Source of the DNA: Proruminimicrobium sp963666965
Lineage (GTDB): Bacteria > Elusimicrobiota > Endomicrobiia > Endomicrobiales > Endomicrobiaceae
Direction of reading: 5' to 3'
DNA length: 64,000 nt
Assembly (NCBI GenBank): GCA_963666965.1
Contig: OY762939.1
Span: 1,178,001-1,242,000, forward strand
Below the pieces are notes generated by a model, which had not been told where the DNA came from, ran no database searches, and saw only the letters and a list, made by a program, of their open reading frames with translations. The position numbers were made by a program, and so were the translations under genes. Positions within the stretch are counted from its first letter, which is position 1; every line of letters starts with the position of its first letter. Shown piece by piece: positions 9,217 to 17,908 of this stretch.

Positions 9217-10212
9217 ATGGTTGAATTAAGAAAGGATCCTATATCCTCAGGCTGGGTCATAGTTAATCAAAACAGGGATTTAAATTGTTTTGTAAAATCA
9301 GATACCCGCGGTATGGATGAAACACGCTGTCCTTTCTGTCCGGGAAAAGAAAAATTTACGCCGCCGGCTATAGTAGCGTTCGATAAATCCGGCAAAAGAA
9401 CAAATGATAAAGACTGGAACATCAGAGTAATCCCGAACAATAAACCTATTCTTGCCATAGAAGGCTCTTTATTTAAAAAAGCCGAAGGCATGTTTGATAA
9501 AATGGCTGGTATCGGGGCGCACGAAATCATAATAGAAACTCCTCATCATGATATAACAACATCTTCATTCGGAATTGATGAATACGCTCAGATACTTTTT
9601 GTAGTTCAGGAACGAATGAGAGACTTAAAAAATGATTCACGGTTTGAATATATACTTGCTTTTAAAAACTATGGCGTAAACGCAGGCGAAACTATATCGC
9701 ATGCTCACTGCCAGATTGTGGCAATGCCTATAATACCAAAAACTGTAAAAGAAGAAATAATTTCAGGCCTTAAATATTTTGAATATAAAGAAAGATGTCT
9801 TTTCTGTGATATAATATCACAGGAAATATCGTCGGGAACCAGAATTATAACCGAAAATGATTCTTTTGTGGCTTTTGTCCCTTTTGCTTCAAGATATCCT
9901 TTTGAAATATGGATTTTGCCTAAAGAACATTCAGGTGATTTTCGCACTATAAACGACCGTAAAATATTGAATGATCTTGCTTCGATAAACATAAGCGTGT
10001 TCAGAAGATTGAAAAAAGTGCTTGATAATCCGTCTTATAATTTAGTGCTTCATTCTCTTCCTCTTAAAGAAAGTTTTTTACAGCATTATCACTGGCATAT
10101 CGAGATAATTCCGCAGATTGTAAAAACTACCGGGTTTGAACTCGGGACAGGCCTTTTTGTAAATCCTATTTTGCCGGAAGAGTCGGCCAAATTTCTAAGA
10201 GAAGCGGAATAG
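9217..10212 (+). CDS. galT: GalT-family hexose-1-phosphate nucleotidylyltransferase
   Basis: A 331-residue HIT-superfamily enzyme of the galactose-1-phosphate uridylyltransferase type. Zinc-binding CPFC (residues 38-41) and a second CLFC near residue 193 are present. The catalytic segment is GETISHAHCQIVAMP, equivalent to the HPHGQ motif in which the second His carries the nucleotidyl group. The C terminus has YHWHIEIIP and GFELGTGLFVNP. The motif is HAHCQ rather than HPHGQ, and the gene is directly followed by glgA (3 bases apart), so an ADP-glucose phosphorylase-like activity feeding or draining the glycogen pool is possible instead of UDP-galactose work. The family is clear; the nucleotide used is not. 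Confidence 0.8.
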   Translation: MVELRKDPISSGWVIVNQNRDLNCFVKSDTRGMDETRCPFCPGKEKFTPPAIVAFDKSGKRTNDKDWNIRVIPNNKPILAIEGSLFKKAEGMFDKMAGIGAHEIIIETPHHDITTSSFGIDEYAQILFVVQERMRDLKNDSRFEYILAFKNYGVNAGETISHAHCQIVAMPIIPKTVKEEIISGLKYFEYKERCLFCDIISQEISSGTRIITENDSFVAFVPFASRYPFEIWILPKEHSGDFRTINDRKILNDLASINISVFRRLKKVLDNPSYNLVLHSLPLKESFLQHYHWHIEIIPQIVKTTGFELGTGLFVNPILPEESAKFLREAE

Positions 10213-10215
10213 TCT

Positions 10216-11688
10216 ATGAATATCTTAATGGTTGCATCAGAGTGCGTTCCGTATGTTAAGGTCGGAGGTCTTGCCGATGTAGTAGGAACTCTTCCTAAAT
10301 ATTTAAAAAAACGCGGACATGACGTAAGAATAATAATTCCAAAATACAGAGCCATTGACGGTATTAAATACAATCTTGAAACACTGCCCTACAGGCTTAC
10401 CGTAAAAGTCGGAGTCGAACGTGAAAGTTTCAGAATAAAAACATGTATGCTGGACGGAAATATTCCCGTATATTTTATCGAGAATATGCGCTATTTTAAC
10501 AGGCTCGGAATATACGGCGACGAGTCCGGAATAGGATACGGAGACAACAGAGAAAGATATATTTTCTTTTCAAAGGCCGCCATTGAATCGGTAAAAGCAC
10601 TGATGTTTAGACCTGATATAGTTCATTGCCATGACTGGCATACCGGGATAATACCGGCATATTTGAAAACTACTCAGGCAGACGACGGTTTTTTCTGGAA
10701 AACGTCTACAGTATATACGATTCATAACATAGCGTTTCAGGGAAGTTTTGATGCAGAAACTACAGTTCCGATGGCAGGTTTTTCATGGGAAGACTATACA
10801 AGCGATAAACTTGAATTTTACAATACTTTTAATTTTATGAAAGCAGGAATAGCTTATACTGATATAATTTCAACGGTAAGTCCGACCTATGCGGGCGAGA
10901 TACAAAATTTTGCAGGCAACGGTATGGAAGTTGTTTTAAAAACAAGAAGAAATGATATATACGGTATTTTAAACGGAATAGATTACACTTATTGGAATCC
11001 TCAAACGGATAAAAATTTAAAGGCAAACTATTCTGAAAATGACCTATCCGGAAAGCTGTTATGCAAAAGGGCGCTACAGGAAAAATGCGGTTTTGCCGCA
11101 GATGACAACGCTTTTGTTGCCGGATGCGTATCTCGTCTTGATAACCAAAAAGGTTTTGACATTATAATGGATTCGATAAGAAAACTGCAGCATCTTAATG
11201 TGCAGTTTATTATTTTAGGTTCCGGCGACAGATACATAAAGGACGGACTTTTATATTTGCAGAGTCTTTATCCTTCAAAAGTAAGAATCTTTAACGATTA
11301 TAACGAAAGCTTGTCGCATCAGATATATGCAGGTTCAGACGCGTTTTTAATGCCTTCAAGATTTGAGCCGTGCGGGTTAAGCCAGATAATATCTTTGGCT
11401 TACGGGACTGTTCCGATAGTAAATAAGACAGGCGGACTTGCCGATACTATAAAAGATTTTGCGAAATATCCCGACGGAAACGGTTTTGTTTTTGATCTTT
11501 ATAAAGAAGAAAACTTTACGGATAAGATCAATTTTGCGTATAATAGCTTTTATGATAAAAATTTATGGAGGAAAGTGGTCGCAAATGCTTTTGCAAGCAA
11601 TTATTCATGGGATAATTCAGTCTCTTCTTACGAAGATATGTACATTACCGCGCTAAACAGACGCATAGCATACACCATTTACAAATAA
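10216..11688 (+). CDS. glgA: glycogen synthase (ADP-glucose type, GT5)
   Basis: A 490-residue protein of normal GlgA length. The N terminus has the GT5 signature K15-V-G-G-L followed by ADVVGTLPK, where Lys and the Gly pair bind the ADP-glucose phosphates. HCHDWHT, TIHNIAFQG and GILNGIDYTYWNP are typical of GlgA; the C-terminal nucleotide-binding part has SRFEPCGLSQ and YGTVPIV-x-x-TGGLADT. It transfers glucose from ADP-glucose to the end of an alpha-1,4-glucan. It lies between the GalT-family gene and ftsX with only a few bases on each side. No glgB, glgC or glgP is in the window. Confidence 0.92.
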   Translation: MNILMVASECVPYVKVGGLADVVGTLPKYLKKRGHDVRIIIPKYRAIDGIKYNLETLPYRLTVKVGVERESFRIKTCMLDGNIPVYFIENMRYFNRLGIYGDESGIGYGDNRERYIFFSKAAIESVKALMFRPDIVHCHDWHTGIIPAYLKTTQADDGFFWKTSTVYTIHNIAFQGSFDAETTVPMAGFSWEDYTSDKLEFYNTFNFMKAGIAYTDIISTVSPTYAGEIQNFAGNGMEVVLKTRRNDIYGILNGIDYTYWNPQTDKNLKANYSENDLSGKLLCKRALQEKCGFAADDNAFVAGCVSRLDNQKGFDIIMDSIRKLQHLNVQFIILGSGDRYIKDGLLYLQSLYPSKVRIFNDYNESLSHQIYAGSDAFLMPSRFEPCGLSQIISLAYGTVPIVNKTGGLADTIKDFAKYPDGNGFVFDLYKEENFTDKINFAYNSFYDKNLWRKVVANAFASNYSWDNSVSSYEDMYITALNRRIAYTIYK

Positions 11689-11690
11689 TC

Positions 11691-12425
11691 ATGAACTTAC
11701 AAAAAATCAGGCTTTCTTTTATTTCAAAAATTTTATTTATCTGTTTAATTTCCGTTTTCTTCACATTTTTATTTAAATATTATATCGATTTGAACGCCGG
11801 TCTTAAAAATATGTCGCATGAACTCAAGTATGTGATATTTTTGAACGACAAAGCCGAAAATAAAGATGTGGTTGTTGCAGGTCTTGAAAGTCTTAAATAT
11901 TTTAATATTTTCGAATATGTTGATAAAGAAACTTCATATTCAAGGGCAGCTGCCCTTAATCCGTCGTTATCTGCAGGAATAACAATAGACAATAAATATT
12001 ATCCGGCATATATAATAGCAAACGAAGTTGCCGTAAAAAATTCTGCGCAGTTTAGCGAAATCAACGATAAAATATCACAGCTTGAATATGTAAGTGAAAT
12101 CGGCTACGACAAAAAGGCTTTTGATTCTTATATAAAAAATATTGAAACAATTGCGGTGTATGAAAAAATATTTACAAATATCGTTCTTGTAATTTTTATT
12201 TTGCTTATAATCAAAATTACTCTTTATGCAATAAAGGGTAAAATACTTATATTCCTTGCCGAAGCCGGTTACGGAGCTCTTGCTGCAGCCATTGCATATG
12301 CTTCCATAGCGGCGGTAACCGCATTTTCGCACCAGGATTTTTTTATAATTAACTGGAGAATGCTTTTTATTCTAATTCCTCTCGGCGCGGCAGTTTCATT
12401 TATGACAAAAGAATCCAATGTTTAA
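11691..12425 (+). CDS. ftsX: FtsX-like cell-division permease protein
   Basis: A 244-residue membrane protein with the FtsX layout: TM1 at about 12-33, an external loop of about 120 residues (LKYVIFLNDKAENKD through a TSYSRAAALNP segment), then three TM helices at about 158-180, 184-205 and 218-236. In other bacteria FtsX pairs with the ATPase FtsE and passes a signal across the membrane to a murein hydrolase or its activator. Here the next gene, overlapping by eight bases, is exactly such an EnvC-like protein, which supports the call. FtsE is not adjacent. Sequence conservation is weak, so the assignment leans on topology and context. Confidence 0.7.
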   Translation: MNLQKIRLSFISKILFICLISVFFTFLFKYYIDLNAGLKNMSHELKYVIFLNDKAENKDVVVAGLESLKYFNIFEYVDKETSYSRAAALNPSLSAGITIDNKYYPAYIIANEVAVKNSAQFSEINDKISQLEYVSEIGYDKKAFDSYIKNIETIAVYEKIFTNIVLVIFILLIIKITLYAIKGKILIFLAEAGYGALAAAIAYASIAAVTAFSHQDFFIINWRMLFILIPLGAAVSFMTKESNV

Positions 12426-13554
12426 ATTAATCTTAAATCTTTTATTGCTGATGTTTTTTTTATGCGTTGCGGTAAATGCAGACGTTTCATCTGATTTGAA
12501 ATTAAAAAATGACGAACTGAGCCAGATAAAAAGAGATATCAATAAAAAGAAATTTGAAAAAGAAAAACTGCAGAAAAAAGAAAGACAGTTTAAAAAAGAA
12601 CTTGAAAGAATAACGTCTGCAATATCAAAAACTGAAAAACAGCTGAAAAAAATAGAGGGAGAAATAAAAACGGCCGAGAAAAAACTTGCCGTTGCTTCGG
12701 ATAAATATACAATAGCTGACCATGAAAAAAATTCCGTAAACGACGTTATCCAAAAACAGTATTTACAATATTCAAAGAGAAATGTTTTTTCTTATTACAC
12801 CGACAGTATTGAACTGAAAATGAGAGAAAGCCTCATACATGATTATTGCGGGCGCTATGCCGATGCAAAAAAAAGAGAAGATCTGGCCCAAAAGGATATT
12901 CAAAAATATAATAATGCAAAAAAAATACTTCTTAATCTTAAAACAAAACAGCAGAATCTTGTGGTAAAAAACAAAGAATTGCAAAAAGAAAAAAATGAGC
13001 TTCTGAAAACAACCGAAGGCAAAAGAATGGAAGCCGAAAAAGAAATAGAAGCGCTCGGCGAATCTGCGAAAGCTTTAACAAAACTTATAGAAAAACTTGG
13101 AGAAGTCAGCAAAAGAGCTGAAATAGGAAAGAGACAGAAAACTACAATACGCTCAGCTTCAAATACAAGAAAAAATAATCTTCCGTGGCCTGTTGAAGGT
13201 GCTGTAATTCTCAATTACGGCAAAAACAAACACCCTGATCTTGATACAAATATAATAAGCAACGGAATAAAAATTAAGACTCAAAATAATGCTATAATAC
13301 GTTCTGTTGAAGCCGGCAAGATAGCCTTTGTGGGAGAATTCAGAAGCTACGGTAAAATGGTTATAGTTGACCATAACGGCGAGTTTTTCAGCGTTTACGC
13401 TAATTTGTCTGAAATAAGCGTTAAGGAAGATAAAAAAATAGCACGCGGAGATGCAATCGCCAAAGTAGGAGACGGAGATGCCGCAGTATTGTATTTTGAA
13501 GTAAGACAGTCCAATATTCCGGAAGATCCGAAATTATGGCTGAAAGAAAAATAA
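12418..13554 (+). CDS. EnvC-like murein hydrolase activator (coiled coil + degenerate LytM/M23 domain)
   Basis: A 378-residue exported protein: signal peptide (residues 1-21, ending VNA), a long Lys/Glu-rich coiled coil (about 25-230), and a C-terminal LytM/M23 fold (about 260-375) recognisable from LPWPVEGAVILNYG, IRSVEAGKIAFVGEFRSYG and MVIVDHNGEFFSVYANLS. The metal-ligand positions of active M23 enzymes are lost: the usual H-x3-D is NGIKI-like, YAHL is YANL, and the H-x-H is L-Y-F. As with E. coli EnvC this predicts an activator of amidases rather than a peptidase. Overlap with ftsX matches the known FtsEX-EnvC pairing. Confidence 0.82.
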   Translation: MFKLILNLLLLMFFLCVAVNADVSSDLKLKNDELSQIKRDINKKKFEKEKLQKKERQFKKELERITSAISKTEKQLKKIEGEIKTAEKKLAVASDKYTIADHEKNSVNDVIQKQYLQYSKRNVFSYYTDSIELKMRESLIHDYCGRYADAKKREDLAQKDIQKYNNAKKILLNLKTKQQNLVVKNKELQKEKNELLKTTEGKRMEAEKEIEALGESAKALTKLIEKLGEVSKRAEIGKRQKTTIRSASNTRKNNLPWPVEGAVILNYGKNKHPDLDTNIISNGIKIKTQNNAIIRSVEAGKIAFVGEFRSYGKMVIVDHNGEFFSVYANLSEISVKEDKKIARGDAIAKVGDGDAAVLYFEVRQSNIPEDPKLWLKEK

Positions 13555-13576
13555 CGGTTGTTTAAGGGGAATATTA

Positions 13577-14932
13577 ATGTTGAAATTTAAAAAATTACTC
13601 GTGTTATCGTTTATCATAACGATTTTTGCCTCCGGAAATATTTATTCAAAATCGGACGAAACTTATGATACTCTGAGAATGATGATAGACGTTATGGAAA
13701 TTATAGATATCAATTATGTTGATGAAACAAAACCTAAAGAACTTGTAATGGGAGCAATAAGCGGTATAGTCAAGACGCTTGACCCGTACTCGCAGTTTAT
13801 GGATGAAAAAGGCTATAAAGAAATGAAGACCGAAACGCAAGGCTCATACGGCGGAATAGGATTAAGAATAACTATGCAGGACAATATCCTTACAGTTTTG
13901 ACTCCGATTCCTGATACGCCGGCTTACTTTGCGGGAATACTTCCCGACGATAAAATAACAAAAATAGACACTGTTTCCACAGAAGGAATGTCAAGCGACG
14001 AAGCAGTCAAGCTTATGAGGGGAAATCCGGGAACAAAAGTGGTTCTTACGATATTCAGACCGTCAACGAAACAAGAACAAGTTTTTGAACTTAAAAGAAA
14101 AGACATAAAAATAGAAACCGTAAAAAAGCAAATGCTGGAAGAAAACATAGGATACATCAGGCTTTCGGAATTTAACGCGCAAAGTTCGGACGATATTGCA
14201 AAAATGCTTAAGGAATTAAGCAAGGACGGAATGACGTCGCTTATTCTTGATTTGAGAAACAACCCCGGAGGACTTTTAGATTCAGCAGTCGATATATGCA
14301 GCCTTTTTATTGCGGAAAACAGTCTTGTAGTTTCCACAAAAGGAAGAGATAAAGCGCTTGAACAACATTATAATACTAAAAAGAAACCTTTATATCCGGA
14401 TCTGCCTGTAGTCGTTTTGATAAACAGAGGATCGGCTTCGGCTTCGGAAATTGTATCAGGAACACTTCAGGATTATAAAAGAGCTCTTATAGTGGGAGGA
14501 AATTCTTTCGGAAAAGGAAGCGTTCAAACCATAATTCCTCTTTCTGACGGAAATGCTTTGAGGCTTACCATAGCAAAATATTATTTACCGTCCGGCAGAA
14601 CAATAGCCCAGAGAACAGAAAAAAAAGACATCAAAAGAGGGCTTGATCCGGATATCAAAATAGAAGTATCGCCTGAAACGGAAGGAAAACTTTATGTCCA
14701 GTCGGAAAAAATTAAGGTGAAAGATTCGGATAAAAAAGAACCGCAAATAAAAGATGAAGTTTTGGAAACGGCAATTTCAGTCATAAAAGCAAAGAAAGTT
14801 GAAGAATATATAAAACATCCTGAAAAATATCTGCAGGATAATCCGAAACAGCAGGAAATTAAAGCAGAAGAAAATATAAAGAGCGAAAAAAAAGAGCTGA
14901 AAGATGACAAAAAAACAGAAAAAACAAAGTAG
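13577..14932 (+). CDS. C-terminal processing peptidase (S41, CtpA/Prc family)
   Basis: A 451-residue exported protease. Signal peptide, residues about 1-24. A PDZ domain follows (YGGIGLRI, ILPDDKITKIDTV, AVKLMRGNPGTKV). The S41 catalytic domain has ILDLRNNPGGLLDSAV, the Ser nucleophile in NRGSASASEIVSG and the catalytic Lys in SFGKGSVQTI. The family forms a Ser-Lys dyad and trims C termini of periplasmic proteins, in several bacteria controlling murein hydrolases. The location after ftsX and the EnvC-like gene fits that role (inference). The last 85 residues are a Lys/Glu-rich tail. AGGGGAA precedes the ATG. Confidence 0.9.
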   Translation: MLKFKKLLVLSFIITIFASGNIYSKSDETYDTLRMMIDVMEIIDINYVDETKPKELVMGAISGIVKTLDPYSQFMDEKGYKEMKTETQGSYGGIGLRITMQDNILTVLTPIPDTPAYFAGILPDDKITKIDTVSTEGMSSDEAVKLMRGNPGTKVVLTIFRPSTKQEQVFELKRKDIKIETVKKQMLEENIGYIRLSEFNAQSSDDIAKMLKELSKDGMTSLILDLRNNPGGLLDSAVDICSLFIAENSLVVSTKGRDKALEQHYNTKKKPLYPDLPVVVLINRGSASASEIVSGTLQDYKRALIVGGNSFGKGSVQTIIPLSDGNALRLTIAKYYLPSGRTIAQRTEKKDIKRGLDPDIKIEVSPETEGKLYVQSEKIKVKDSDKKEPQIKDEVLETAISVIKAKKVEEYIKHPEKYLQDNPKQQEIKAEENIKSEKKELKDDKKTEKTK

Positions 14933-15347
14933 TTTTCTTGTAAAAATATATATATTTGTTCTGTTTATATGCGGAATATTTTTGGGGTTGTCTTATATCT
15001 CCGGAAATAAACAGCAGGGTAAACATTCTGGCGTTGCCGTTGAACAAAAACTTGACAACGATGTTGTCACGGTTCTTGTGGCAAACGGAATAGGGCAGGA
15101 GAATGTCGCAAAACAGTATATAAAAGAGATTACCGATAAAAAAGGCGTTTACGGCAGTCATTATAAAAAAATAATTTTACCTAAAGGTAAAAATCCTGAA
15201 AATTTTGAGCCGCAGTTTAGAACGCTTTCCAGGAATTTTAAAATAGAAATGTCTAAAAAACTAGACGGGGAAAGTTCGTGCGAGTATGTTTTTTTTGATA
15301 AAAAAAGAATCTATTCTACAGTTGTTTTTGTTCCCAAAAAGGGATAG
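14904..15347 (+). CDS. small membrane-anchored protein of unknown function
   Basis: A 147-residue protein that I do not recognise. A short basic N terminus (MTKKQKKQS) is followed by one hydrophobic helix (about 12-33), and the remaining 110 residues should be periplasmic with mixed alpha/beta character. Its start lies 29 bases inside the end of the CtpA gene, and its stop is 5 bases before the radical SAM gene, so it belongs to the same transcript. The overlap with the low-complexity CtpA tail is longer than usual, but the hydrophobic anchor and the close packing argue that it is real. Confidence 0.6.
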   Translation: MTKKQKKQSSFLVKIYIFVLFICGIFLGLSYISGNKQQGKHSGVAVEQKLDNDVVTVLVANGIGQENVAKQYIKEITDKKGVYGSHYKKIILPKGKNPENFEPQFRTLSRNFKIEMSKKLDGESSCEYVFFDKKRIYSTVVFVPKKG

Positions 15348-15352
15348 GTTAA

Positions 15353-16876
15353 ATGACTCAGAAGTTATACGAAATCTTCGAAAAAGCAAAAGAGCTTGCC
15401 TGTAACGGTGAATATCAAAAAGCTCTTGAATATTTTGATGCTTGCGCCGATTATGAACCTGCAAAAATTTTATTTGAGAAAATAAAAATATTTTTTCAAA
15501 TGAAAGATTTGAAACAATCCGAAAAATTCTGTATTGATTATCTCAAAATCCCCGAAAATGCTTATATGCAAACGCAGGTACGCATAACGCTTGCCAAAAT
15601 ATATAAATTGACAGGACGATCATCTGACGGGCTGAAATTGTTAGACATGATAAACAGAGAATTAATTGCAGATAAAGAGTCTTTTGACAGAGAGAGACTC
15701 GATATAAGTTATGCTCAATATAATAATTATTTCAGAGCTGCCCAATTTTCAGGAAACAGAGACCAAATATATGCTGAATTTCAGAGAATTAAAAATATAA
15801 AACCGCATAATTGCGCATTATTGTTTTTTCTTATGAGAGTTTCAAATTATCTGCACGATTTTAAATGCACGGAAGATTTATTTTTTGAAAATTCTCTTGT
15901 TGCAAAAAACGGAGATGTTTTTTATACAAATGCTGTTCTTAACGAATATGAAATAGCTTCAAAAAAGCTGGTTTTGCAATCTTATCCCAGAAACTTGTGG
16001 ATAGCTTTGAGCAGTAAATGCAATGTATCGTGCGTTATGTGCCATTCAAATGAATCATGTTTTGAAATGTCGGAAAATAATATGGTCAAAATAGAAACAT
16101 ATTTTAAATATCTTGAACACATAACTTGGTGGGGGGGAGAACCTACCGTTTCAGATAAATTTTACGCTCTTCTTTCGAAAGCTCTGGAGTATAAAAATAT
16201 AAAACATACGATTATAACAAACGGTCAGTATATGCCTGAGAGTCTTGTTGAAATTATAACAAACAACGATATAGAAGTTATTTTATCGCTTGATTCCGTA
16301 GAGAAAGAACAATATGAATCGATAAGAAGAGGGGCAAGTTTTGAAAAACTTTTAAAGACTATTGATATCCTTACTCCGATCAAAGAAAAAGGACTGTTAA
16401 AAATAAATTATGTGGTGATGAAAATAAATAAAGATGAAATTGATAAAATAGGCGGCTTTTTGTCAAAATACGGGATATCAAAAATTTCTTTTTTGCCGGC
16501 ATGCAATAAATTTAACGGTGAATATCTGAAATTGTCAGACGGTGATATTGAAAATGTATGTTCTGAGATATCATCTGCCGTTAAAGTTTTCGGAATTGAA
16601 GTTTTTAATTCATGTGAAATAGCAAAGAAGAATGAAGATTTTTCAAAGTGCGGATACGGTTTTTTTTGCCAGACTCCGTGGACAAGCATGACATTTTCTT
16701 ATGACGGGGAAATATATCCCGATAACCTTTGCACTCATTTTAACTCCGAAAAATTTGTTTTAAATGAAGATAATTTGTTAAATTATTGGAATAGCCCTTA
16801 TGTTGTTGAATTAAGAAAAAAAATATTGAAGAGGCAGGCCTGCAGCGCAAATTGTCCGCAGGCTAATATAAAATGA
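15353..16876 (+). CDS. TPR + radical SAM/SPASM protein
   Basis: A 507-residue protein. The first 200 residues are helical with TPR-like repeats (AKELACNGEYQKALEYFDAC). The radical SAM core starts at about residue 222 with CNVSCVMC, the CxxxCxxC site for the 4Fe-4S cluster, followed by WWGGEPTVS and TIITNGQY. The C-terminal 70 residues hold a SPASM-like Cys set (FFCQTPW, DNLCTHF, ACSANC) for further Fe-S binding. SPASM enzymes modify peptides or carbohydrates; the substrate here is unknown. A paralogue with the same layout lies at 61859-63463. Its TGA overlaps the ATG of tsaD (ATGA). Confidence 0.82.
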   Translation: MTQKLYEIFEKAKELACNGEYQKALEYFDACADYEPAKILFEKIKIFFQMKDLKQSEKFCIDYLKIPENAYMQTQVRITLAKIYKLTGRSSDGLKLLDMINRELIADKESFDRERLDISYAQYNNYFRAAQFSGNRDQIYAEFQRIKNIKPHNCALLFFLMRVSNYLHDFKCTEDLFFENSLVAKNGDVFYTNAVLNEYEIASKKLVLQSYPRNLWIALSSKCNVSCVMCHSNESCFEMSENNMVKIETYFKYLEHITWWGGEPTVSDKFYALLSKALEYKNIKHTIITNGQYMPESLVEIITNNDIEVILSLDSVEKEQYESIRRGASFEKLLKTIDILTPIKEKGLLKINYVVMKINKDEIDKIGGFLSKYGISKISFLPACNKFNGEYLKLSDGDIENVCSEISSAVKVFGIEVFNSCEIAKKNEDFSKCGYGFFCQTPWTSMTFSYDGEIYPDNLCTHFNSEKFVLNEDNLLNYWNSPYVVELRKKILKRQACSANCPQANIK

Positions 16877-17904
16877 AAAATATAAAAATACTTGCTATAG
16901 AAACATCATGTGACGAAACTTCGGCATCTGTATCGCAAAACGGAAGAAAGATTCTTTCAAACGTTATTTCTTCGCAGATACCGGTTCATGCCGTTTATAA
17001 CGGCGTTGTTCCGGAACTTGCCAGCAGAGAACACATAAAAAACGTAAATCCGGTTATAGAACAGGCTTTAAAAGAAGCCGGCATAAATTTTGAAAATTTT
17101 GATAAAAAAATAGATGCCGTTGCATGTACTTACGGACCGGGGCTTGCCGGTTCTCTTTTAGTCGGAATAATGGCTGCAAAAACTCTGTCTTTTGTTTACA
17201 ATAAACCTTTGATTGCCGTAAATCACATGGAAGGCCATATTTTTTCGGCATGTATAGAAAATAAAAATTTAAAACCTCCGTTTTTAAGCGTTATTATCTC
17301 AGGCGGGCATACTGAACTTGTCATAGTAAAAGATTACGGCAAATATGTGTATCTTGGCGGCACAAGGGATGACGCCAGCGGCGAGGCTTTCGATAAGGTA
17401 GCCAAAATTCTCGGACTTTCATATCCTGGCGGTCCCGTGATAGACAAACTTGCCCAACTCGGCAATCCTGAAAATGTAAAATTTACAAGACCGCTTCTTA
17501 AAGGCACCTGGGATTTTTCTTTTTCGGGTATAAAAACTGCTGTTCTGAATTATTCAAAAAAAGTTAATTTAAAAGACAAAAATACGGTAAACGATATCTG
17601 TGCCGGATTCAGGCAGGCCGTATGCGAAACCGTAGCGTATAAAGCTTTTGACGCCGCAGAAAAATTCGGAATAAAAAATATCGTTCTCGGCGGGGGAGTT
17701 TCATGTAATTTTCTGATGAGAAAATTGTTTAAAGAAACTGCAAAAAGGAATAAGGTTAAAGTTTTTATTCCGTCTCCTGTTTACTGTACAGATAATGCGG
17801 CGATGGTAAGTCTTGCCGCTTATTATAAATATCAAAAAAACGGTTTTAAAAATAAAACAACAATTATTAAACCCGAACCGTCTCTTACTCTTGGGAACTG
17901 GTAA
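16873..17904 (+). CDS. tsaD: tRNA N6-adenosine threonylcarbamoyltransferase
   Basis: A 343-residue protein of the Kae1/TsaD family. It shows AIETSCDETSASV at the N terminus, the metal-binding HMEGH motif near residue 118, ISGGHTELV, DDASGEAFDKVAKILGL, FSFSGIKTAVLN and LGGGVSCNFLMR. The enzyme transfers the threonylcarbamoyl group to A37 of ANN-decoding tRNAs, together with TsaB and TsaE, which are not in the window. It overlaps the preceding radical SAM gene by four bases and is followed after four bases by dusB, another tRNA-modification gene. Confidence 0.95.
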   Translation: MKNIKILAIETSCDETSASVSQNGRKILSNVISSQIPVHAVYNGVVPELASREHIKNVNPVIEQALKEAGINFENFDKKIDAVACTYGPGLAGSLLVGIMAAKTLSFVYNKPLIAVNHMEGHIFSACIENKNLKPPFLSVIISGGHTELVIVKDYGKYVYLGGTRDDASGEAFDKVAKILGLSYPGGPVIDKLAQLGNPENVKFTRPLLKGTWDFSFSGIKTAVLNYSKKVNLKDKNTVNDICAGFRQAVCETVAYKAFDAAEKFGIKNIVLGGGVSCNFLMRKLFKETAKRNKVKVFIPSPVYCTDNAAMVSLAAYYKYQKNGFKNKTTIIKPEPSLTLGNW

Positions 17905-17908
17905 TATT

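Noticed and set aside
13577..14932. Frameshift in the CtpA gene because the next gene overlaps it by 29 bases
   Set aside because: The protease is full length with all catalytic motifs; the overlap affects only the low-complexity tail.
17813..17908. N-terminal extension of dusB into tsaD
   Set aside because: The extra 32 residues are encoded by conserved tsaD sequence in another frame and look unlike a Dus N terminus; ATG at 17909 gives the normal start.
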